Shown here one piece after another: positions 8,135-15,471 of a stretch of DNA of 64,000 nucleotides. The notes under the pieces were generated by a model. That model was not told the origin of the DNA, ran no database searches, and saw only the letters and a list, made by a program, of their open reading frames with translations. The stretch comes from Paenibacillus cellulositrophicus. GTDB lineage: Bacteria > Bacillota > Bacilli > Paenibacillales > Paenibacillaceae. The position numbers and the translations under genes were made by a program. Position 1 is the first letter of the stretch. Each line of letters opens with the position of its first letter. The stretch is from NCBI RefSeq assembly GCF_009363095.1, contig NZ_CP045296.1, forward strand, positions 496,001-560,000. The letters are read 5' to 3'.

Positions 8135-9151
8135 ATGAAAGGCATCATATGTTCAGCCGTCGGCCGATTTGACATGGCGCTGGATCTGCCGGAGCCCGTG
8201 ATGGAGCCGGGGCATGCGGTGGTCGAGATCAAGCGGGTCGGGATTTGCGGAACCGATCTGCACGCATTCCGTGGCAACCAGCCATTTTTTACTTATCCGA
8301 GAATTCTTGGCCATGAGCTGGCAGGTATCATTATGGAAATCGGCCCTAACTGTGATGGGCTTGAAGCCGGCGATCAGGTGAGCATCATCCCTTATTTGCA
8401 CTGCGGGACATGCATTGCCTGCCGGAGCGGGAAGACCAACTGCTGTACGGATATGCAGGTCCTTGGCGTTCATACGGACGGCGGCATGCGTGAGCGGATT
8501 GCCGTTCCGGTGACCCACTTGATTCGCACGAACGGGTTGACGCTGGACCAGACCTCGGTCATTGAACCGCTGGCCATAGGTGCCCATGCCGTGCGAAGAT
8601 CGGGGCTGGTGGCCGGCGAGACGGCGCTCGTCATCGGGGGCGGGCCGATTGGGCTCGGGGTCATGGCCTTTGCAAAGGCCAGCGGTGCCCATGTGCTCGC
8701 GATGGATGTGAATGACGAACGCCTGGCTTTCTGCAAGCAATGGATTGAGGCGGATGCGCTGGTGAACGCATTGCAGAATCCCGATGAACAAATTGCGGCG
8801 GCCTGCGGCGGTGAGCTGCCTTCGGTGGTGTTTGACGCTACGGGGAACGCACAGTCGATGACTGACGCGTTCCGTTATACCGCCCATGGCGGAAGATTGG
8901 TCTATGTCGGATTGGTCAAAGCGGATATCCGGTTCCACGATCCGGAATTCCATAAACGGGAGCTGACGCTGCTGGCCAGCCGCAACGCAACGCGCGAAGA
9001 CTTTATGCACGTGCTGCATACGATCCGGTCCGGCGGGATCGACGTCGCCCCATACGTCACACACCGGTCCGCATTTGACGATATGATTGAACAATTTAAC
9101 CATTGGCTGGACCCGGCTGCCAAGGTCATCAAAGCGATGGTAGATATGTAG
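8135..9151 (+). CDS. Zinc-dependent medium-chain dehydrogenase (sugar/sugar-acid type)
   Basis: The 338-residue protein is a GroES-like zinc dehydrogenase. Catalytic zinc ligands are Cys38 (GICGTD) and His60-Glu61 (ILGHELAG). The structural zinc lobe has Cys89, Cys92, Cys95 and Cys103. The Rossmann motif GGGPIGLG lies near residue 166. It resembles the RspB/L-galactonate oxidoreductase group of NAD-dependent polyol and aldonate dehydrogenases. ATG 8135 lies one base after the reductase stop codon, so the genes are cotranscribed. It probably oxidises a hydroxyl of the aldonate or keto-deoxy acid made by the two preceding enzymes; that step is inference. A terminator at 9181 closes the operon. 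Confidence 0.88.
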   Translation: MKGIICSAVGRFDMALDLPEPVMEPGHAVVEIKRVGICGTDLHAFRGNQPFFTYPRILGHELAGIIMEIGPNCDGLEAGDQVSIIPYLHCGTCIACRSGKTNCCTDMQVLGVHTDGGMRERIAVPVTHLIRTNGLTLDQTSVIEPLAIGAHAVRRSGLVAGETALVIGGGPIGLGVMAFAKASGAHVLAMDVNDERLAFCKQWIEADALVNALQNPDEQIAAACGGELPSVVFDATGNAQSMTDAFRYTAHGGRLVYVGLVKADIRFHDPEFHKRELTLLASRNATREDFMHVLHTIRSGGIDVAPYVTHRSAFDDMIEQFNHWLDPAAKVIKAMVDM

Positions 9152-9180
9152 GCTTATAGCTGGATGGAGTACAAAAGAGA

Positions 9181-9209
9181 ACGGCCGTCTTTAAAGACGG
9201 TCGTTTTTC
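9181..9209 (+). terminator. Intrinsic terminator of the lactonase-reductase-dehydrogenase operon
   Basis: A 12-bp stem (9181-9192 and 9193-9204, one G-U pair) is followed by a T run. The arms abut, so the actual loop is formed by the central bases. It separates the catabolic operon from the sensor-regulator and importer genes. Confidence 0.85.
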
Positions 9210-9286
9210 TCAACTTAGCGGTGATTGGCAGGAACAAGCCGCAGGCGGCTGACTCATTCGATATCCATGAAAGGTCAGGTGGTTCC

Positions 9287-11599
9287 ATGAAACAGGTGTG
9301 GCTGAACATTTCGCCGGTATTTCGCAGATTCCTTATGTCTTATCTGATCGTGCTGATGATCCCGCTGATTGCGGGATATGTGTCTTACCGGACGTCGATC
9401 GATGTAGCGGAGCAAAGTTCCCTGAAGACCAGCATCATGACGCTGCAGCAGAGCAAGGATCTGATGGAGCGCAGGCTCGCGGAAGTACAGGGCTTTACCA
9501 AACAGCTCGCCATTAATCAGGATTTAGCCAGGCTCATGACTTCGCATTCGGACGAGCAGAATTACGACGTATACGGTCTGTGGAAAATGATGCGGGATAT
9601 CGCAAGCTACAGTCAAACCAACGACTTCCTTTCGAATTTTTACATCTACCTCCGCAACAGCCATCTGGTGCTTACGCCAAGCACGGTCTATTACCGGCCG
9701 GAGATGTTTTACGAATCGAACCATTATGAAGGCATGACCTTTGAGAGTTGGAAAAAGAACTTTCTCGAGAAGAGCAACCTCAGCATGGTCGTTCCCCAGC
9801 ACGATTACGTGACAAAGACACATCAGCAAACGGTGGTTACCTTCGTGCAAGCCTTGCCCCTGAACAGCTTCGATACACCTCTCGCCTCCGTCGTGGTGCT
9901 GATCGATACGAAGAAAATGTCCACATACCTATCAGGGATAACCAATCAGTATGGAGGATGGGCATTCGTCAGGAACCATGATGGGGAAACAGTCCTGTCT
10001 GAGGGGATCACTGGCAGCGACATAGCCAAAATCCGAAATATTCCTTCAGGTAAACCCGGCGATATCAGCCGTGCGGCGGATGACATGCTGCTCATATCCA
10101 TCCGGGATGAATTAAGCGGCTGGGTCTACACGGCTGGCGTCCCGAAATCCGCCCTCATGATTAACGCAAACCGGATCAAGAACATCACCGGAATACTTAC
10201 CGCGATTTCATTGATTTCCGGACTTGTCATCGGACTTGTGCTGGCATACCGGAGCAGCGCTCCGATCAACAATCTGATAAATTCACTCAAGAAACAGCTT
10301 GGATTGGAACTTAGTACAGGTATCCAAGATTACGATTTTATCGCTGGAAACATTTCAAGCCTGATTGCGAGCAACAGACAGCTGGAACAAGAGCTCCACA
10401 ACCAGGTGCCGTTGATCCGCGACGCTTTCATCAAACGGCTGTTGGTCGGAGAATTTTACAACGAAGAAGAACTGGCCGCTGCTTCCGCACAAGCGGGTGT
10501 GAACATTAAGGGTGAAGCAGGTTACGCCGGCCTGGCTAAAATCAACACCTATGGCGGTTCAGACAGCCGCGAATCGCTTGCGGTATCCAGTGTGGCCCGC
10601 CTTATTGTGCGTCAGTCCCTCGTGGAGGCCGAGCCCGATATGCTGGTAACGGATTGGGGTCAGGACAAGCTCGCCTTTTTGCTGCTGCGCACAAGCAAGC
10701 TGGCCCCGGATGAGGCTTTGGTGATACAAAGGCTGCAAGATCTGGCGGGCACGCTGTTCAGCCATTATCACATGCCTGTCCAGTTCGGAATGGGGAGGCC
10801 CTTCGAGGCGCTGGCGGATGTCGGGCGCTCGTTCGGTGAAGCGGCTGAGGCTCTGGATTATGCAACATTCACCGATGAGGGCGGCGTCATTCGGTATGAG
10901 GATTCAAGCAGGGACGCGTCGTTATTTTATTATCCGATCGAAACGGAAACGCGGCTGCTGAACACGATCAAATCAGGAGATGGCAAGGAAGCGATGCGGA
11001 TCCTCGAACACATTGCCGTACGGAATTTTCAGGAGAGGGAGCTGTCCCGTGAAATGACAGAGCAGCTGATCGGCGAACTTAAGGGAACGATGCTCAAACT
11101 GCTGGATCAAAAGGCGGGAGATGATCATGAGTTCACAGACAACCTCCAGTACCGCATAGCTCAAATCCAGCCGTTTGAAGGGATTGACAGGCTTCTTGGG
11201 CAAATGGGCGAAATGATCGGCCTCTATTGTTCGATGATCGAGGAGAAAAAGAACGCCCTGCATCATCAGACGGTACGGCAGGTGAAGGATTATCTTGAGT
11301 CTGCGTACGGGGATGCGGACTTGACGCTGTACCACATCGCCAAGCAGGTTGGAAGGCCGGAAAAGTACGTCTCCACGGTATTCAAGGAAAGCGAGGGAGA
11401 GCCTTGGTTCGATTACCTGGAACGGCTGCGCATCGATAAAGCGTCCGAGCTGCTGCTGAACCGGGCTTTGAAAATCGACGATATTGCCGAAAGGGTCGGC
11501 TATAACAGCGCACATTCATTCCGGCGGGCATTCAAGCGGGTCCGGGGGATCTCCCCGAGCATGTTCAGGGAGGCGGCCGAATTAGGAGACTCGCATTGA
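9287..11599 (+). CDS. Membrane-anchored AraC-type sensor-regulator
   Basis: The 770-residue product has a membrane segment near residues 14-35 (RFLMSYLIVLMIPLIAGYVSY), an extracytoplasmic sensing domain of about 250 residues, a second membrane segment at about 297-318, a linker, and a C-terminal AraC helix-turn-helix at about 670-765 (YHIAKQVGRPEKYVSTVFKES; HSFRRAFKRVRGISPSMFR). There is no histidine kinase or receiver domain, so one polypeptide appears to sense outside and bind DNA inside. This class is common in Paenibacillus beside sugar importers. ATG 9287 (AGGTGG upstream) is chosen because the in-frame ATG at 9164 lies before the terminator at 9181. It likely activates the importer and GH95 genes downstream. 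Confidence 0.88.
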   Translation: MKQVWLNISPVFRRFLMSYLIVLMIPLIAGYVSYRTSIDVAEQSSLKTSIMTLQQSKDLMERRLAEVQGFTKQLAINQDLARLMTSHSDEQNYDVYGLWKMMRDIASYSQTNDFLSNFYIYLRNSHLVLTPSTVYYRPEMFYESNHYEGMTFESWKKNFLEKSNLSMVVPQHDYVTKTHQQTVVTFVQALPLNSFDTPLASVVVLIDTKKMSTYLSGITNQYGGWAFVRNHDGETVLSEGITGSDIAKIRNIPSGKPGDISRAADDMLLISIRDELSGWVYTAGVPKSALMINANRIKNITGILTAISLISGLVIGLVLAYRSSAPINNLINSLKKQLGLELSTGIQDYDFIAGNISSLIASNRQLEQELHNQVPLIRDAFIKRLLVGEFYNEEELAAASAQAGVNIKGEAGYAGLAKINTYGGSDSRESLAVSSVARLIVRQSLVEAEPDMLVTDWGQDKLAFLLLRTSKLAPDEALVIQRLQDLAGTLFSHYHMPVQFGMGRPFEALADVGRSFGEAAEALDYATFTDEGGVIRYEDSSRDASLFYYPIETETRLLNTIKSGDGKEAMRILEHIAVRNFQERELSREMTEQLIGELKGTMLKLLDQKAGDDHEFTDNLQYRIAQIQPFEGIDRLLGQMGEMIGLYCSMIEEKKNALHHQTVRQVKDYLESAYGDADLTLYHIAKQVGRPEKYVSTVFKESEGEPWFDYLERLRIDKASELLLNRALKIDDIAERVGYNSAHSFRRAFKRVRGISPSMFREAAELGDSH

Positions 11600-11728
11600 T
11601 TCAGTATCGATAGAATGCGCTTTCATCGCAAAATGTACGCTTGATCGCGGATTGTACGGTCGGGTTGTGGATGCATCCGCCGCAATTGTACCTTTACGGT
11701 CGTGGCGCGGAGATTTTACCATGAATTC

Positions 11729-11742
11729 TGTAAGCGCTACCA
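11729..11742 (+). promoter_or_regulatory. Catabolite-responsive element (cre), CcpA site
   Basis: TGTAAGCGCTACCA matches every position of the cre consensus TGWAARCGYTWNCW. It lies 39 bp before the first permease start, so the importer-GH95 genes should be repressed by CcpA on preferred sugars. Confidence 0.8.
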
Positions 11743-11780
11743 TTACAAACGGCTCCGGAGTCGTAACGTGAAGGGGGAAT

Positions 11781-12755
11781 ATGCTTGTGAAGGCTGTATC
11801 GGTTCAGCCGCAGACGGAGACCCGGGAGAGGAGCACTTCCAAAAATTATTGGAAGGAAGCCAAGAAAAGTCTGAGGAAGCACTGGCAGCTGTATTTACTG
11901 GTGATACCGCCGGTCCTGTTCTTTATTCTTTTCAAATACCTCCCGATGGCGAACGCGGTGCTTGCATTCAAGAATTACCAGGTGACCAAAGGGATATGGG
12001 GAAGCCCCTGGGTGGGGACGAAGTACTTCGACATGCTGTTTAACAATCCGCAATTCTGGACGCTGATCAAAAACACGTTGTTTCTGTCTCTGTATCAGCT
12101 GGCAGCCACTTTTCCGATCCCGATCATTCTGGCCCTGCTGCTCAATGAGGTGCGAAGCCTCCGTTTCAAAAAAGCGGTACAGCTGATTACGTATGCGCCG
12201 TTTTTTATTTCGACCGTCGTCATGGTCTCCATTATTATGATCTTCCTGGCTCCGCGGCTCGGACTGCTGAACGTGATTCTAAATGCAATGGGCATGGAAT
12301 CCACGAATTTTCTCGGAGACCCGACCAAGTTCAGATCCGTTTACGTATGGTCGGAAGTGTGGCAAACCACCGGATACTCCTGCGTCATTTATTTGGCGGC
12401 ATTGGCTGGCGTGGACCCGTCGCTCTATGAAGCGGCCAAAGTGGACGGGGCTTCCAGGCTGCAAAAAATCATCCATGTGGACATTCCGGGCATTCTGCCG
12501 GCCGCCGTCATCATCCTGATCCTAAGCGTCGGCAATATCATGTCGCTGGGCTTTGAGAAAGTATATCTCATGCAGAACCCGTTAAACCTGCAATCTTCAG
12601 AGATCATTTCCACGTATGTCTACAAAATCGGTTTGCTGAACGCCAATTACAGCTTTGCCACAGCCGTGGGCTTGTTCAATTCGGTGATTAACCTGATTTT
12701 GCTCGTGGCGGTCAATGCCGTCTCGCGGCGGATATCCGAGAACAGCCTGTGGTAA
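11781..12755 (+). CDS. Sugar ABC transporter permease (LplB/UgpA type)
   Basis: The 324-residue protein has six predicted membrane helices and the permease EAA loop EAAKVDGASRLQKIIHVDIPGI near residues 218-239. Its N-terminal cytoplasmic extension of about 40 residues is typical of the LplB group that imports complex oligosaccharides in Paenibacillus and Bacillus. The start is either ATG 11781, very close to AAGGGGG, or GTG 11787 with better spacing. It pairs with the next permease and the long lipoprotein that follows. No ATPase gene is in the locus, so a shared MsmX-type ATPase is presumed. The cre site upstream implies catabolite repression. Confidence 0.92.
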   Translation: MLVKAVSVQPQTETRERSTSKNYWKEAKKSLRKHWQLYLLVIPPVLFFILFKYLPMANAVLAFKNYQVTKGIWGSPWVGTKYFDMLFNNPQFWTLIKNTLFLSLYQLAATFPIPIILALLLNEVRSLRFKKAVQLITYAPFFISTVVMVSIIMIFLAPRLGLLNVILNAMGMESTNFLGDPTKFRSVYVWSEVWQTTGYSCVIYLAALAGVDPSLYEAAKVDGASRLQKIIHVDIPGILPAAVIILILSVGNIMSLGFEKVYLMQNPLNLQSSEIISTYVYKIGLLNANYSFATAVGLFNSVINLILLVAVNAVSRRISENSLW

Positions 12756-12782
12756 TTCAAAATGAACAAGGGAGGAGAGGCC

Positions 12783-13703
12783 ATGGCTGTTATACAGACG
12801 ACCGGTTCCATATCGCCAAGGAGGAAAATTCGCGAATCGGCAGGAGACCGCGTTTTCCTCAGTATCACCTACGTCCTGCTCAGTTTGATCCTCGTTGCCG
12901 TACTTTACCCGCTCATTTATATTGTCAGCTCATCGATCAGCAGCCCGCAGGCCGTCGCATCCGGCAAAGTCTGGCTGTGGCCGGTGGATATCTCATTTGC
13001 CGGATATAAAACGGTCTTCAGCAACGACCAGATTCTGGTCGGCTACGGAAACTCACTGTTCTATACCTGCTGCGGGACCTTGATCAGCGTCATCCTGACG
13101 GTGGCGATCGCCTATCCGTTATCGAAAAAGACGTTTTTTGGGCGCAATGTGCTCATGATGTTCATCACGTTCACCTTTCTGTTTTCCGGCGGCCTGATTC
13201 CTACGTATCTCGTCGTCAAGGGACTTCATCTGATCGATACGAGGTGGGCGCTGCTGCTGCCAAATGCGATCTTTGTATTCCAGGTCATAATTGCCCGCAC
13301 CTTTTTTAAAGCGTCCATTCCGGAAGAGCTGAACGATGCCGCCGAAATCGACGGCTGCAGCGACATCCGCTTTTTACTCAGCGTCGTCATTCCGCTGTCC
13401 AAGCCGATCCTGGCCGTGTTGACGCTGGTGTATGCGGTCGCGCAGTGGAACGCCTTTTTCGACGCGCTGATCTATCTGAAGTCGCAGCATTTGTATCCGC
13501 TCCAGCTAACGCTGCGCAGCATTCTGATTCAAAATTTCTCCGGCGGCAATATGGACGCAAGCGAGCAGGTCAAGCGGCAGGAGCTTGCCTATTTGATGAA
13601 ATATTCTCTCATCGTGGTCGCAAGCCTGCCTGTGCTGATCCTGTATCCCTTTATCCAACGGTATTTCGTTCAAGGGATGCTGATCGGTTCGATTAAGGGC
13701 TAA
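12783..13703 (+). CDS. Sugar ABC transporter permease (YtcP/UgpE type)
   Basis: The 306-residue permease has about six hydrophobic helices and the EAA-type loop NDAAEIDGCSDIRFLLSVVIPLS near residues 194-216, followed by the C-terminal segment QRYFVQGMLIGSIKG typical of YtcP-like partners of LplB permeases. ATG 12783 is preceded by GGAGGAGAGG at 12771-12780; an in-frame ATG at 12762 lies before that site and is not favoured. It is the second half of the heteromeric membrane channel encoded here and is cotranscribed with the first permease, 27 bp away. Confidence 0.92.
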   Translation: MAVIQTTGSISPRRKIRESAGDRVFLSITYVLLSLILVAVLYPLIYIVSSSISSPQAVASGKVWLWPVDISFAGYKTVFSNDQILVGYGNSLFYTCCGTLISVILTVAIAYPLSKKTFFGRNVLMMFITFTFLFSGGLIPTYLVVKGLHLIDTRWALLLPNAIFVFQVIIARTFFKASIPEELNDAAEIDGCSDIRFLLSVVIPLSKPILAVLTLVYAVAQWNAFFDALIYLKSQHLYPLQLTLRSILIQNFSGGNMDASEQVKRQELAYLMKYSLIVVASLPVLILYPFIQRYFVQGMLIGSIKG

Positions 13704-13768
13704 ACCGCATAACAGTGGATGACTTTAGCAGGGGAGCTTTTCAATTTTTGATGGAAAAGGGGCGTGTC

Positions 13769-15439
13769 GTGTTCATGAAGAAACGTGTTTACCGTGGCTG
13801 GTTCAGCTTGATTGCACTGGTGCTGGTCCTTGCAGGCTGTTCCGGGGGTGCATCACCGAAAGCTTCAGGAGCGGAGGGCGGATCTGCGGGTACAGGCGGG
13901 GAAACCGGAACCGTTCCGATCAGCGTGTTCGTCAATACCGACGGCAACATCGACTATAAAACAAACCTGTTCACCAAAGTGCTGGAGAAAAAAGCTGACG
14001 TCAAGCTGCAGTTTACCGAGGTACCTTATGACGGCGCAGCTGAGAAACGCCAAATTTCCCTCGCCAGCGGCGACTACCCTGATTTGTACATGCTGATCCC
14101 GTGGGTCGACAAGTTCTCCCAATCGGATCTGGTGAAGTTCGGGCAGCAGGGCGTGATCCTTCCCCTGAACGATTTGATTGATCAATATGCCCCAAATATC
14201 AAGAAGGCGCTGGACGACCACCCGGATTACAAAGCGATGTCCATCGCTCCGGACGGCAACATCTACGGGCTGACCATGCTGAACGAATGTTTTCACTGCT
14301 CTTACCCCAACAAAATGTGGGTTAACACCAGCTGGCTGAAGAAGCTCAATTTGGAGGTCCCTAAAACGACGGAAGATTTCAAGAAGATGCTGGAAGCCTT
14401 CAAGACCAAGGATCCAAACGGCAACGGCAAAGCCGACGAGGTTCCTCTGAGCGGTTCCATCGAAAATTTTGGCGTGCACATTCTGCCTTTTCTAATGAAC
14501 GGCTTTATCTACGATGACGATAAATACTATCTGACGGTGAATGGCAATAAAGTAGACATCGCAGCCAACAAGCCGGAATGGAAGGAAGGACTTGCCTATG
14601 CCAGGTCGCTGTATGCCGAAGGCTTGATTGATCCGGGGGCATTCACACAGAACGCCGACGCGTTCAAGCTGATCGGCAACAATACCGCAACCGAGCTTCT
14701 GGGTGCGGGAGCATCGATGCATCCGGCGATATTCACGGATACCGGGGAAGGCAACAAGTACAGCTCCCATTACGACGCCATTCCTCCGCTGCAGGGGCCC
14801 CATGCCGCTTATGCCACATTCAACTACCCGGTCGAGCCGGGAGCTACCTTCGTCTTGACCAACAAGGCAAGCAAAGAGGTACAAATCGCTGCTATCAAAA
14901 TGCTGGACTACATTTATACCGAAGAGGGACAGCTGCTGGGCAACTATGGCGAGGAGGGCAAGGACTGGGTAAAGCCGAAAGATGGAGACGTGCCATTGAA
15001 TGAAAAGGCGAAACCGATTTTCAAAACGCTGGAGCAGCCGGCGGGCTCCGAGCCGCGAAACAGTGCGTGGGGAGCAACCGCCCAATACGATCATACCCGG
15101 GAGTTCCGCGATGGCTGGATTCAGGAAACCGATATTTATAAAAATTCGGGTTATGAGCGCAGATTGCAGGAAGCGACCTACCTGTACGAGAATAAACAAC
15201 CTAAGGAGGTTTATCCCAATTGGTCGGTCTGGATCGATCCAGCGGCTGCCGACGAGCAAAGCATGCTTCAGCAAAATATTAAGGACTACGTGGATCAAAA
15301 TGCCCTGCAGTTTGTCACCGGCGCCAAAAACCTGGACAAAGACTGGGATGCCTACGTCAAAGGGTTGGATGCATTAAATCTGAAGCGGTATTTGGAAATC
15401 ATGCAGCAGGCTTATGACACGACCAAAAAATCAGAATAA
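13769..15439 (+). CDS. Extracellular sugar-binding lipoprotein (LplA/YtcQ type)
   Basis: This 556-residue solute-binding lipoprotein has a positively charged start, a hydrophobic core and the lipobox LAGC with the lipidated Cys near residue 24. A Ser/Gly/Ala-rich linker follows, then a large two-lobed binding domain. Proteins of this length are typical of the LplA group that captures oligosaccharides. GTG 13769 has AAGGGG six bases upstream; ATG 13775 is an alternative that keeps the same signal peptide. It supplies substrate to the two preceding permeases. Specificity is unknown, but the next gene is a GH95 enzyme, so fuco- or galacto-oligosaccharides are plausible. Confidence 0.9.
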   Translation: MFMKKRVYRGWFSLIALVLVLAGCSGGASPKASGAEGGSAGTGGETGTVPISVFVNTDGNIDYKTNLFTKVLEKKADVKLQFTEVPYDGAAEKRQISLASGDYPDLYMLIPWVDKFSQSDLVKFGQQGVILPLNDLIDQYAPNIKKALDDHPDYKAMSIAPDGNIYGLTMLNECFHCSYPNKMWVNTSWLKKLNLEVPKTTEDFKKMLEAFKTKDPNGNGKADEVPLSGSIENFGVHILPFLMNGFIYDDDKYYLTVNGNKVDIAANKPEWKEGLAYARSLYAEGLIDPGAFTQNADAFKLIGNNTATELLGAGASMHPAIFTDTGEGNKYSSHYDAIPPLQGPHAAYATFNYPVEPGATFVLTNKASKEVQIAAIKMLDYIYTEEGQLLGNYGEEGKDWVKPKDGDVPLNEKAKPIFKTLEQPAGSEPRNSAWGATAQYDHTREFRDGWIQETDIYKNSGYERRLQEATYLYENKQPKEVYPNWSVWIDPAAADEQSMLQQNIKDYVDQNALQFVTGAKNLDKDWDAYVKGLDALNLKRYLEIMQQAYDTTKKSE

Positions 15440-15471
15440 TACGAACCTTTTTATCGAACCGGAGGGGAAGC

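Noticed and set aside
8153..9103. A 316-codon minus-strand frame opposite the zinc dehydrogenase
   Set aside because: Antisense shadow of a gene with intact zinc-ligand motifs; no ribosome binding site or family pattern.
9164..9286. An upstream start for the membrane AraC sensor
   Set aside because: The extra codons span the intrinsic terminator at 9181-9209 and encode no membrane-protein-like start; ATG 9287 begins right before the first helix.
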